Of a stretch of DNA of 33,538 nt, positions 17,703-26,358 are shown piece by piece (the first letter of the stretch is position 1; every line of letters begins with the position of its first letter). The stretch comes from CBCYMI01 sp965183855 (GTDB lineage Bacteria; Pseudomonadota; Alphaproteobacteria; Caulobacterales; Maricaulaceae). Position numbers and translations under genes: made by a program. The notes under the pieces were generated by a model. It made no database searches, was not told where the DNA came from, and saw only the letters and a program-made list of their open reading frames with translations. Location: positions 1 to 33,538 of the forward strand of contig CBCYMI010000034.1 of the NCBI GenBank assembly GCA_965183855.1, written 5' to 3'.

Positions 17703-19364
17703 ATGACGATTAAAAAGCGAGATAATTCAAGAGTTATTAAAGCTCCAACTGGAAGTCAACTAACGGCAAAAACCTGGCAAACAGAAGCGCCTTTGAGAAT
17801 GTTGATGAATAATCTTGATCCAGAAGTTGCAGAGCATCCAGAAGAACTTGTTGTCTATGGAGGCATTGGAAAAGCTGCCAGAAATTGGGAAGCTTATGAT
17901 AAAATTGTAGAAAGCCTAACTAATCTGGAAATAAATCAGACATTACTCGTTCAATCTGGAAAACCCGTTGGTGTTTTTGAGACACATGAAAATGCCCCTC
18001 GCGTATTAATTGCAAACTCAAATATTGTTCCTTTTTGGGCAAATTGGGATTCTTTTCAAGAACTCGATCGAAAAGGATTAACAATGTATGGGCAAATGAC
18101 AGCAGGCTCATGGATTTATATTGGCAGTCAAGGCATTGTTCAAGGAACATATGAAACCTTTGTTGAAGCAGGACGGCAACATTATAATGGTGAATTAGCT
18201 GGAAAATGGATTCTTACCGCGGGTCTTGGTGGAATGGGAGGGGCACAACCTCTTGCCGCAACAATGGCTGGCGCATCCATGATTGCAGTCGAGTGTGATC
18301 CAAGCCGAATTGATATGAGAATTAAAACGCGCTATCTTGATCAAAAAGCAGAAACAATCGAACAGGCAGTTAACCTGGTTGAACAAAGTAAAACGCCTAT
18401 TTCAGTTGGATTATTAGGAAATGCTGCGGAAATCTATCCTGAAATGCTCAAACGCGGTATTCGTCCTTATATGATTACAGACCAAACCTCGGCGCATGAT
18501 CCTGTTAATGGCTATCTTCCAGAAAACTGGAATATACAAACCTGGCAGAAAGAACGTGAGCAAAATCCAGATTTTGTTGCAGAACAAGCAAAAAAATCCA
18601 TGGCAAAACAAGTAAAAGCCATGCTTGGATTTCAAAAACTGGGAATTCCTGTTTTTGATTATGGAAATAATATTAGACAAATGGCAAAAGAAATGGGCGT
18701 GGAAAATGCGTTTGACTTTAAAGGATTTGTACCTGCTTATATCAGACCTTTATTTTGTCAAGGAATCGGTCCTTTTCGCTGGGTCGCTCTTTCTGGAGAT
18801 CCTGAAGATATTTATAAAACAGATCAAAAAGTTAAGGAAATTATTCCAGATAAGCCTCATCTACATCATTGGCTTGATATGGCACAGAAAAAAATCTCTT
18901 TTCAAGGACTGCCTTCCCGAATCTGCTGGGTAGGATTGGGAGAACGAGATAAATTAGGGGTTGCCTTTAATAAAATGGTCGCAAAAGGAGAAGTAAAGGC
19001 ACCGATTGTAATCGGAAGAGACCATCTAGATTCAGGCTCTGTTTCAAGCCCCAATCGAGAAACAGAAGCGATGAAAGATGGATCCGATATTGTATCAGAT
19101 TGGCCTCTTTTAAATGCCCTTTTAAATACAGCAAGTGGCGCAAGCTGGGTTTCTCTTCATCATGGCGGCGGTGTTGGTATGGGATTTTCTCAGCATTCTG
19201 GCATGGTCATTGTTTGCGATGGAAGTAAACAAGCGGAAAAAAGAATACAATGTGTGCTTTGGAATGACCCTGCAACAGGCGTTATGCGACATGCCGACGC
19301 AGGATATGAAACAGCAATTCGGCATGCAAAAAAATGTCATTTAAATTTGCCTTCAATTCGCTAG
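17703..19364 (+). CDS. hutU: Urocanate hydratase (urocanase) HutU
   Basis: HutU (553 residues, normal length) hydrates urocanate to imidazolone-5-propionate using tightly bound NAD+ as an electrophile. VYGGIGKAARNW lies near 51-62, the NAD-binding GLGGMGGAQP at 174-183, and PLFCQGIGPFRW carries the conserved active-site cysteine. DHLDSGSVSSPNRETEAM and HHGGGVGMGFSQHSGMV are also intact. The ATG has AGGAGA 5 nt upstream. It is last in the hut transcript and is followed by a strong inverted repeat. Confidence 0.97.
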   Translation: MTIKKRDNSRVIKAPTGSQLTAKTWQTEAPLRMLMNNLDPEVAEHPEELVVYGGIGKAARNWEAYDKIVESLTNLEINQTLLVQSGKPVGVFETHENAPRVLIANSNIVPFWANWDSFQELDRKGLTMYGQMTAGSWIYIGSQGIVQGTYETFVEAGRQHYNGELAGKWILTAGLGGMGGAQPLAATMAGASMIAVECDPSRIDMRIKTRYLDQKAETIEQAVNLVEQSKTPISVGLLGNAAEIYPEMLKRGIRPYMITDQTSAHDPVNGYLPENWNIQTWQKEREQNPDFVAEQAKKSMAKQVKAMLGFQKLGIPVFDYGNNIRQMAKEMGVENAFDFKGFVPAYIRPLFCQGIGPFRWVALSGDPEDIYKTDQKVKEIIPDKPHLHHWLDMAQKKISFQGLPSRICWVGLGERDKLGVAFNKMVAKGEVKAPIVIGRDHLDSGSVSSPNRETEAMKDGSDIVSDWPLLNALLNTASGASWVSLHHGGGVGMGFSQHSGMVIVCDGSKQAEKRIQCVLWNDPATGVMRHADAGYETAIRHAKKCHLNLPSIR

Positions 19365-19881
19365 ATAAATCAGCATTTTTTTTAAAGATATAAATTTATC
19401 AAATAACAGGATTTCCTAAATTTTAATCTAAAAAATGAAATCCTGTTATTTCTAATTAAAAATCCTCCCTGCCTAACATTAGAATCTCCTTGTAAAAGGA
19501 TCACTCGTTTAAATCTATTTCTTTTAATCTGTTTATCCGATATTCAATCTTATAATTCCAAATAATGCGGTCTAGATAATATATAGATATGAAAATTGTG
19601 AAAGATTACATATTTTTATAAAATCATATTTCCAATCTATGTTAAGCAAAAAACCAAATGTTTAATTTAAACCCGCAATTTGCACTTGAAAATTGCAAAT
19701 TGCAATTATTTTCTACCTTATGATTTAGCCCAAATCATCGTGTATTTAAGAAAAAAATAATAGTATGTTATTGATTTTATTATCTTTTTTTTAAATGCTT
19801 TTATTGATTATATATCAATATATATGTTTGGCTTGTTTTTTGCTCATCTAAAAAGATCAGCTTAAAAGGAAAGGAAAAAAC
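19365..19881. promoter_or_regulatory. Gene-free stretch upstream of the polysaccharide export operon
   Basis: Besides the inverted repeat after hutU, this interval holds a cluster of GCAATTTGCA-type sites: CGCAATTTGCA (19674-19684) and the overlapping TTGCAAATTGCAA (19693-19705). The same 11-mer CGCAATTTGCA recurs before the sugar transferase at 29529. The sites lie about 180-210 nt before the first ATG. The remaining sequence is AT-rich with no other element I can support. Confidence 0.45.
19401..19451 (+). terminator. Perfect 15-bp inverted repeat after hutU, probable transcription end
   Basis: AAATAACAGGATTTC (19401-19415) is exactly complementary to GAAATCCTGTTATTT (19437-19451), with a 21-nt loop. 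It begins 37 bp after the hutU stop. It is not followed by a long T run, only TCTAATT, so it may act as a weak terminator or as an RNA-stabilising 3' hairpin. Confidence 0.6.
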
Positions 19882-20115
19882 ATGACAGGGTCAAACAGAG
19901 CGTTTAAATTGAGTTTCATGGCACAACCAGATGCTAAAAAATTTGATAAAGCAATTATTGGACACCTTAAAAAGCATGCTGAAAACATGCTTGAATCTTT
20001 TTTTATTCATACTGAATATGAAGAAAATACCATATGCAAATATATTCAATTTACGAATTCTACAGATCATCAGAAATTTTTGCATTTAATCGAACAATTA
20101 GGTTATGCGAACTGA
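19882..20115 (+). CDS. Small hypothetical protein at the head of the polysaccharide operon
   Basis: A 77-residue frame with a clear AAAGGAAAGG ribosome site just before its ATG, so it is probably translated. It is mixed-charge, without signal peptide or membrane segment; the second half (ESFFIHTEYEENTICKYIQF, KFLHLIEQLGY) reads like alternating strand and helix of a small globular fold. I recognise no family. Its end overlaps the start of the next gene's frame by up to 82 nt, which suggests translational coupling. Confidence 0.55.
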   Translation: MTGSNRAFKLSFMAQPDAKKFDKAIIGHLKKHAENMLESFFIHTEYEENTICKYIQFTNSTDHQKFLHLIEQLGYAN

Positions 20116-21266
20116 TTTTTTTGGTTATTCTTTCTTGCCTGTTTACAAATTGTAAACAGCACAGGGATGAATTTAAAACGCTTTCTAGCTCAGAAATTGC
20201 AGCTTCAGAGGTTTTTAAACGATTTTGCTCTATTGAAGAGCAAAGATCAAATGAAGCAGAAAAATCAGATGACTTCTTTCCTTCTCCTCCTAATGAAACC
20301 GCTCTTTCTCCAGGGGATGTTATTAAAATCCTGATCAAAGGAGATGATTTATATACTAAAAATTATATCTTAAATGGTTATGGTGAAATCTTATTACCTT
20401 ATTTGCCACCAATAAAACTCTCAGGTCTCAGTTTGAAAACAGCTCAAAAAACGCTTAAATCTGTTTTTGAGGAATATCATATTTATCAAAAAAACCAATT
20501 ACAAATTTCAGCCCATATTGTACATTTGTCACCTGCTAAAATTATTGTTTCAGGAGCCGTTTTCGATCCAGGTCAGGTTGTTATTAATAATCAGGATCAT
20601 ACAAAAGCCTTTAAACCACCAGAAGAAACACTTGGAAGTTATGCACAATCAAGATTTTTATCAACTGCGTTAAAATCAGCAGGAGGTATAAAACCAAATG
20701 CAAATATTAATGAAATCATCCTTATTCGAAATCAAACTTCTTACCATATTAATATGAGTGGTGTTTATCGCGGAGAAAATATTGAGGATCCTTTATTAAT
20801 CAATGGAGATCAAATTATTGTTCCCCAACATGAATGCTATGATGCAAGATTGGTTAGACCTACAGCAATCACGGCGCCTGGTATAAGAATTTATATCTCT
20901 AATATTATTGTCAATGCTCCAAGCATCACACCTGAAATGATGAAAATTCCTTATGGAACAAGATTAAGTCATGCGATGATAAGCGCAAATTGTGTTGGTG
21001 GATCTCGCTTTTTAAATTCTGGCAGAACCGTTATGCTAATCAGATCGTCCGAAGATGGCAGTTATGCCGTGCTTAAAAGATATATTGAGCATTTAATCAG
21101 ATCCCCTAATAAAACAAACCCAAATCCTCTGATTACAAATCCATATTTACAGCCCAATGATTCTATTGCCTGTTATGATTCAAAAATAACAAATATTCGC
21201 GAGCTCTTATCCTTCGTAACAGAGTTATTATTACCATTTGCCACGATTAATGCCTTAACCAAATAA
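20034..21266 (+). CDS. Outer-membrane polysaccharide export protein (Wza family)
   Basis: Up to 410 residues. A hydrophobic segment LIFLVILSCLFTNC ending at C40 looks like a lipoprotein signal, although N before the Cys is unusual. The polysaccharide export domain covers about 88-150 (LSPGDVIKILIKGDD, LNGYGEILLPYLPPIKLSGL). SLBB-like repeats follow (KIIVSGAVFDPGQVVI, LKSAGGIKPNANINEIILIR, LLINGDQIIVP). Wza-type proteins form the outer-membrane channel for capsule or exopolysaccharide. The start is uncertain: the ATG at 20034 gives a long n-region inside the preceding ORF, while a TTG at 20121 would leave too short a signal. The chain-length gene follows after 11 bp. Confidence 0.88.
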   Translation: MQIYSIYEFYRSSEIFAFNRTIRLCELIFLVILSCLFTNCKQHRDEFKTLSSSEIAASEVFKRFCSIEEQRSNEAEKSDDFFPSPPNETALSPGDVIKILIKGDDLYTKNYILNGYGEILLPYLPPIKLSGLSLKTAQKTLKSVFEEYHIYQKNQLQISAHIVHLSPAKIIVSGAVFDPGQVVINNQDHTKAFKPPEETLGSYAQSRFLSTALKSAGGIKPNANINEIILIRNQTSYHINMSGVYRGENIEDPLLINGDQIIVPQHECYDARLVRPTAITAPGIRIYISNIIVNAPSITPEMMKIPYGTRLSHAMISANCVGGSRFLNSGRTVMLIRSSEDGSYAVLKRYIEHLIRSPNKTNPNPLITNPYLQPNDSIACYDSKITNIRELLSFVTELLLPFATINALTK

Positions 21267-21277
21267 AAGACCAATAT

Positions 21278-22723
21278 ATGAGACAATACATCTACTCTTT
21301 TCAGAAAGCTTTAGATCAATGGCTTAAAAAGCTTTTAGGAAAGATGAAAGATTTTGGAAAAAAAATTATTTTGGGATTTGATCCAAAAGGTCGATTTTGG
21401 CGATATTTAATTGTAATTTTAATCGGATTGGGAGCTATATGGGGGATGTGTATGAGTTATATTATTTTTACACCCAAAACATATGAAAGCAAATCTATTC
21501 TGATTTTACCTGGGGCAGGCGCAGGTGCCAGCATTAATATTGAAGATATAGGACAGGCAACAACGACAACTGCATCGGCGTATTCCAGCTCTTCTCTTAG
21601 TCCTACCGAAAATTATAAACGGATTTTAATGAGTTATAAAATTATTGATAGAGCTGCGTTAATATTAAATATTTCTTCTAATGAAATTTCATCTCCCAAA
21701 ATTAAGCTGGTTGATCAAACCTCATTGATTTTTTTAAAAAGCATTGCAGATAGTCCTGAAAAAGCACAACTTCACGGCACCATGATTATCAGCTCTCTTA
21801 AGGAGATCCTTAACGAACTTAGAACAGAAGAAAGTAGAATTCGTGAATTTGATTATAAACAAAAATTAAAAGAGCTCAAACAATCTGTCAAAGAAAGTCG
21901 TAGAAAATTATTAGAGCATCAAGCATTGACAGGACTTGTCAGCGTTAGTCATTTTCATTCTATTGTCGAATATGTTGAAAATATTCGACAACAAGCTCAA
22001 CAAATCGATTCAAAGCTAAATGAAAAAATTGCTGAAAAACAAGGATTAATTACATTATTAAATCGAACCCCAAATCAGACAACTCAAGCAATTATTCTAA
22101 GTTCTGATCCCATTTTTCAATCTTTAACGAACCAGTTGGTCAAAATTGAAACAAATATCGCAGCGATTCAAAATCAATATGCTGATAATCATCCCGAGCT
22201 TAAAAAAGCAAAAAAAACACAAACAGATTTTAGAGAAGAAATAACAAAAAGAGGACAGTTTATTCTGGAACAAAAAGGATTTGATTTCAATAAAAACAGG
22301 GATTTATCTATCAAATATGAGCAAGGACAATTATATCATCAATTAACACTTGCTCAAGTTGAAATCGAAGCACTTAAAGGACACCTCAAAGCTTTAACTC
22401 AGCAAATTAAACAAGGAGAAGAAAGAGTTAAACAATTGACACTACCTGCTTCTGTTTTGGATGATTTAATCCGAGATCATCAAATAACAGAAACAGTTTT
22501 TGCTTCCATTTTAGCAAAAATAGATACAACCAGAACAGATTTTTATGCTTCCTATCCTTTGGTACAAGTCTATGAATCTCCTTCATTGAATACAAGAGCT
22601 GTCAGCCCAAAATCCACTTTAATGATAATTGGTGGATCTGGGGCAACGTGCTTTTATTTATTTGGAATTATAATACTATGTCTAAGAAGACGTCTTATCC
22701 TATCACTCTTGAGGAATATTTAG
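21278..22723 (+). CDS. Polysaccharide co-polymerase (Wzz/GumC-type), no kinase domain
   Basis: A 481-residue inner-membrane protein with two transmembrane helices, about 43-63 and 446-468, flanking a long periplasmic domain. The Wzz region follows TM1 (FTPKTYESKSILILPGAG, TENYKRILMSYKIIDRAALIL). Extended coiled-coil sequence follows, about 185-290 and 330-400 (KLKELKQSVKESRRKLLEHQ, ALKGHLKALTQQIKQGEERVKQ), as in GumC/ExoP types. The protein ends shortly after TM2, so the cytoplasmic BY-kinase domain of Wzc is absent and no separate kinase is in the window. It probably controls chain length and couples export to the Wza-type channel. It overlaps the polymerase gene by 46 nt. Confidence 0.88.
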   Translation: MRQYIYSFQKALDQWLKKLLGKMKDFGKKIILGFDPKGRFWRYLIVILIGLGAIWGMCMSYIIFTPKTYESKSILILPGAGAGASINIEDIGQATTTTASAYSSSSLSPTENYKRILMSYKIIDRAALILNISSNEISSPKIKLVDQTSLIFLKSIADSPEKAQLHGTMIISSLKEILNELRTEESRIREFDYKQKLKELKQSVKESRRKLLEHQALTGLVSVSHFHSIVEYVENIRQQAQQIDSKLNEKIAEKQGLITLLNRTPNQTTQAIILSSDPIFQSLTNQLVKIETNIAAIQNQYADNHPELKKAKKTQTDFREEITKRGQFILEQKGFDFNKNRDLSIKYEQGQLYHQLTLAQVEIEALKGHLKALTQQIKQGEERVKQLTLPASVLDDLIRDHQITETVFASILAKIDTTRTDFYASYPLVQVYESPSLNTRAVSPKSTLMIIGGSGATCFYLFGIIILCLRRRLILSLLRNI

Positions 22724-23985
22724 TATTTTGGTGTTTGGCTGGAAGCTGGTGGTTTTACGCGCTTGGAGCCTTATATATTTTAGGACCCGTTTTGGGGTTT
22801 ATTCTATTAATGATTTATCTATGGCGCTTATTTATCTTTGAGGCTCTACCAGAAGAAAAACATCCACTCAAACCACCAATCAGTATTTATATCTGGGTTT
22901 TTTCCATGATTGCAATGTTTATTGCTCTAATTATTGCCCATATTGATCGAGAACTTGGCATGGCACAAACCATTAAATCCAGTATTGGATGGGCAAAAGG
23001 CTGGGCATTAATTGCAATTTATCCTCTGATTGGTGCTTGTCTAAAAATTCGCTTTCAGGTTATTGTCAGAGCATATGGCTGGTTTGCTTTACAAACCTTA
23101 TGTCTAATTCCTATTCTTGTTCTTGCAGGATTTGCGGGACTTCCCGAAAAAATTTTTGTTTCTCCTTTAAAAATTATAGGAGGTCCAGGACCTGAATTCT
23201 TTTCAGTTTATCTTTATGTAATTGATCCTGGAAATGGACAGCCAAGATGGCAATTTATTGCACCTTGGTGTCCAGCGGCAGGCATGCTGGCAAATTTTAT
23301 GCTTATTATAGTCCTCCAAGAAAAAAAGGCTTCCTGGAAATATATCGGCATATTAACCTCATGCTTAATTATTCTTCTGTCCAAATCAAGAATTGCACTG
23401 GTTGCCATGATTACTATTTGGCCACTCACATGGATATGGATTAAGGCATTTAGACCTTATATGCTTATTCTTGCTTGTAGTGCTTCTTTAATCCTTGGCA
23501 TGGTTGCACAATCTCTTATTGATATGGTTTTAAATACAATAACCGCTTTTCAATCTGCCAGAGCAGATTCTTCTCGTGTCCGTGCAGCTTTAAAACGTAT
23601 CGCATTTGATCGATGGCGTACGGAAGCGCCTGTTTTTGGACATGGAATTGTTGAAAACGGACCTCATTATGTTGAATATATGCCGATTGGTAGCCATCAT
23701 TCCTGGGCAGGTTTATTATTTGTAAAAGGTCTTGTTGGCTTTTTTGCTCTGGCTGTTCCATTATTTTGGAGTTTTATTGAAATGTTATTATTTGCCCCAG
23801 CTCAAAAAATAGGACGTGTTGGTCTTGCCATGGTGTTGATTTTATTTATCTATACATTTGGTGAAAATCTTGAAATTCTCTCCTATTTATTCTGGCCAGG
23901 TCTGATCGTATTGGGCATTGCCCATAAAGAAGCTGTATATGAACAAAAACAAATTAAGCTAAAAAACAAGCATGATTCAACTTAA
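22678..23985 (+). CDS. O-antigen/exopolysaccharide polymerase or ligase (Wzy/WaaL-like)
   Basis: I place the start at the ATG at 22678 rather than the GTG at 22648. The product is about 435 residues with roughly ten hydrophobic segments, an integral inner-membrane protein. A periplasmic motif near residues 320-345 (VFGHGIVENG, then SHHSWAGLLFVKGLVG) matches the O-antigen ligase/Wzy_C pattern, with H322 and H340-H341. Its place after the chain-length gene argues for a Wzy polymerase joining repeat units on undecaprenyl diphosphate. A ligase is the alternative, since the families are hard to separate by sequence. Confidence 0.82.
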   Translation: MSKKTSYPITLEEYLVFWCLAGSWWFYALGALYILGPVLGFILLMIYLWRLFIFEALPEEKHPLKPPISIYIWVFSMIAMFIALIIAHIDRELGMAQTIKSSIGWAKGWALIAIYPLIGACLKIRFQVIVRAYGWFALQTLCLIPILVLAGFAGLPEKIFVSPLKIIGGPGPEFFSVYLYVIDPGNGQPRWQFIAPWCPAAGMLANFMLIIVLQEKKASWKYIGILTSCLIILLSKSRIALVAMITIWPLTWIWIKAFRPYMLILACSASLILGMVAQSLIDMVLNTITAFQSARADSSRVRAALKRIAFDRWRTEAPVFGHGIVENGPHYVEYMPIGSHHSWAGLLFVKGLVGFFALAVPLFWSFIEMLLFAPAQKIGRVGLAMVLILFIYTFGENLEILSYLFWPGLIVLGIAHKEAVYEQKQIKLKNKHDST

Positions 23986-24264
23986 GAAACCTAACCTAAA
24001 ACAAGAATGTAATCAAAGAATTATATTCTTTTTTCTTAAAATAAATGAATTAAAAAAATAAAGATTAAAAACCCAAAAAATCCAGCAAGTCACGCTTCTA
24101 ATCCTTAAATAGTTTGAATTAGGATTTATTTAGAAATTAATGCTAAACATGCATCCGCGTTATGTTAGAAATCTATCTGATTTCAATGCTTTGTTTTTAT
24201 AAGCTTTCTAAACTTTAAACGCTCTGTTTTCCGAGTTTTCTAGAATTTGTATCTTCCCTCTTTC
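23986..24264. other. Spacer between convergent polysaccharide units
   Basis: A 279-bp AT-rich gap where the plus-strand polymerase transcript and the minus-strand glycosyltransferase transcript converge. I see no clear T-tailed hairpin in it and no coding frame. Confidence 0.4.
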
Positions 24265-25284
24265 TTAAACAGAAAAACGATCATAAATCTCACACCAGCG
24301 ATTAATCCAGTTTTGATACCCTCCTTTTATCGATTTTCTAGCTTTGACCCCCAATGTTTTGAAGTCTTTTATTTTAACCAGTTTTATAATTGCATCCGCC
24401 AAAGCTTTTGGATCTTCTGGAGGCACCAAAAATCCAACAGATTTTATTTGTTCGCTTAATCCATCAACATCTGATGCAATAATGACTCTACCCGCAGCTC
24501 TTGCTTCAACAGCGATTTGCCCAAATGCCTCCCAGCGAGATGGAATTAAAACCGCATCATGTTTTTCCAGCAAAACTTTTGGAGTTTTAAACTTAGCTGA
24601 AAAGTAAATATGAGGATGGTTTTTGGCAAATCGTTTATAGACCGCTTCCTCTTCTCCATAGCCTGCAAGGGTTAATTCTGCACATTCTGGTGAAATATAG
24701 CTCATTGCCTGAAGCGCAATATCAAATCCTTTTTGACGGTGAAAGCGTCCAAAAGCCAATAATTTTAGAGGTTTATCCAGCTTGCGCTCTATCAGAGGAA
24801 TCTTTTCAAGCTCAGGCCAGTTTTTATATTGTTGAATATAATCAAGTTTATGTTTGGAACATAATCGATCTTTTAAAATCCAGTCTCTTTGATTTTCAGA
24901 AACGGCAATAACCAAATCTGCCAGTTTATAGCTTATTCGCAATAAAGTATGAAACCGAAATTTATTTTTAACAAAAATCTGTTGATAGGCTTTTGTATAA
25001 CTATGCTCATTAATAATGATTTTTTGGTTACGTAATTGAAGTCTCAAACTTATTAAAAATAAGAGTTTTTTCCAATTTAATGTAAAATGGATAACAATAA
25101 TATCTGCGTCCATTTTAGGGGCAATCTTAAAATCTGTATCAACATTTAAGACATTAAAATGATAGGTTTGATTTTTATTTAAAGCGGATAAATTATCAAG
25201 AATACCCGTTACACCTCCAACACGGTTATCATCAATTAAATGTATAATTTTTAAAGGAGAATTAAAAGAATGTGCAGATGTCAT
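24265..25284 (-). CDS. Glycosyltransferase family 4
   Basis: A 339-residue retaining GT-B glycosyltransferase. The C-terminal nucleotide-sugar half carries LLAFGRFHRQKGFDIALQAM, ELTLAGYGEEE and the EX7E motif in EAFGQIAVEA, followed by GVDGLSEQI-like sequence and GFLVPPEDPKALADAI. The N-terminal half includes DNRVGGVTGILDNL. It adds a sugar to the lipid-linked repeat unit on the cytoplasmic side; donor and linkage cannot be read. Its ATG overlaps the stop of the preceding GT2 gene (ATGA), so it is the last gene of the minus-strand operon. Confidence 0.9.
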   Translation of the reverse strand: MTSAHSFNSPLKIIHLIDDNRVGGVTGILDNLSALNKNQTYHFNVLNVDTDFKIAPKMDADIIVIHFTLNWKKLLFLISLRLQLRNQKIIINEHSYTKAYQQIFVKNKFRFHTLLRISYKLADLVIAVSENQRDWILKDRLCSKHKLDYIQQYKNWPELEKIPLIERKLDKPLKLLAFGRFHRQKGFDIALQAMSYISPECAELTLAGYGEEEAVYKRFAKNHPHIYFSAKFKTPKVLLEKHDAVLIPSRWEAFGQIAVEARAAGRVIIASDVDGLSEQIKSVGFLVPPEDPKALADAIIKLVKIKDFKTLGVKARKSIKGGYQNWINRWCEIYDRFSV

Positions 25285-26264
25285 AAACGCCTCTTTATAG
25301 ATAAAATGGTTTTTTCAATGAAACAAAAAAATGAAACAGGCAATATTTTTAAAAGCCCTGCTGCAATAAAACTGGTGATGGTTTTTAAAGGCTCTTTAAA
25401 GATAATATCAAATCGTTTTGATAAAGCCTGAAGCATAAACTGCCAAGCTTGATCTCCATCATGATTGGAAATGGCTTGTCTTGATAAATAGCGCAATTGA
25501 TACGCATGTGCCAAAGAACCATGTTTTTTAATAAAATCAGGATTGATTGTTTTTAGTTTCTGATAGACACAAAGCCAGCTTTGATATTGTTTTAAAAAAT
25601 TAGATGATAATCCTTCAGAATTTACTCTATAATCAACTAAAAGATCTGGAATTCCTATGAATTTCCAATTTGTCATGAGCGCGATTCTGGTCCATAATTC
25701 AATATCTTCTGATTGTTTGAATGCCTCGTCAAAATAATTTTTTTCTCCCTTTCTATGACTTTTAAAAGCAATCTCTTCTAAAACTTGACGTCTGATTAGA
25801 GCAACGGATCCATTTCCAATCGGATTTCTTGTAAACACATCCTGTGCATGAATATGATGTAGTTTTGGCGTTTGTGTAATTCCTATAAACGCACCTGATT
25901 CATTAATTAATCTTGAGCCACAATATAAAATACCGATATCAGAATCTGCAGAAATTGCTTTAACTTGTTTCTCAAGCTTTTTATGATGCCAGATATCATC
26001 GGAATCAAGAAACGCAATTAATTCTGCTTTTGCAAATCGAATGCCTGTGTTTCTGGCACCTGCAAGCCCCCTGTTTTCCTGATGAATAATTCTAATTCTT
26101 GGATCTTTTAAAGGAGTAAAATAAGCCATGCTCTGATCACTTCCCCCATCATCAATAACAAGCAGCTCAAAATCCTGAAAGCTTTGAGATAATACAGATT
26201 CAACCGAGCTTTGAATATAAGCTTCAACATGATAAACAGGCATAATAACAGAAATTAAAGGCAT
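25281..26264 (-). CDS. Glycosyltransferase family 2
   Basis: The start is the ATG at 26264, 5 nt after a perfect AGGAGG (26270-26275), rather than the in-frame TTG at 26282 that would contain this ribosome site. The product is 327 residues. The GT-A domain is clear: ISVIMPVYHVEAYI, LLVIDDGGSDQS, ENRGLAGARNTGI and the DXD-type FLDSDDIW. It shares its C-terminal half with the neighbouring GT2 (VDYRVNSEGLSS against VHYHTSYDGLSS), so the two are probably duplicates. It likely builds the polysaccharide repeat unit. Confidence 0.9.
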   Translation of the reverse strand: MPLISVIMPVYHVEAYIQSSVESVLSQSFQDFELLVIDDGGSDQSMAYFTPLKDPRIRIIHQENRGLAGARNTGIRFAKAELIAFLDSDDIWHHKKLEKQVKAISADSDIGILYCGSRLINESGAFIGITQTPKLHHIHAQDVFTRNPIGNGSVALIRRQVLEEIAFKSHRKGEKNYFDEAFKQSEDIELWTRIALMTNWKFIGIPDLLVDYRVNSEGLSSNFLKQYQSWLCVYQKLKTINPDFIKKHGSLAHAYQLRYLSRQAISNHDGDQAWQFMLQALSKRFDIIFKEPLKTITSFIAAGLLKILPVSFFCFIEKTILSIKRRL

Positions 26265-26358
26265 GGTTTCCTCCTGATCCAATCAATCGGTTTTTTATTT
26301 AAAACAAGTTTTAAAATACAAAACCAGGATACAAACCAAACAAGATTTTAATTCCTTT

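Noticed and set aside
22648..22677. GTG as the start of the polymerase gene
   Set aside because: It adds ten residues without a better ribosome site; the ATG at 22678 directly precedes the expected short cytoplasmic N-terminus.
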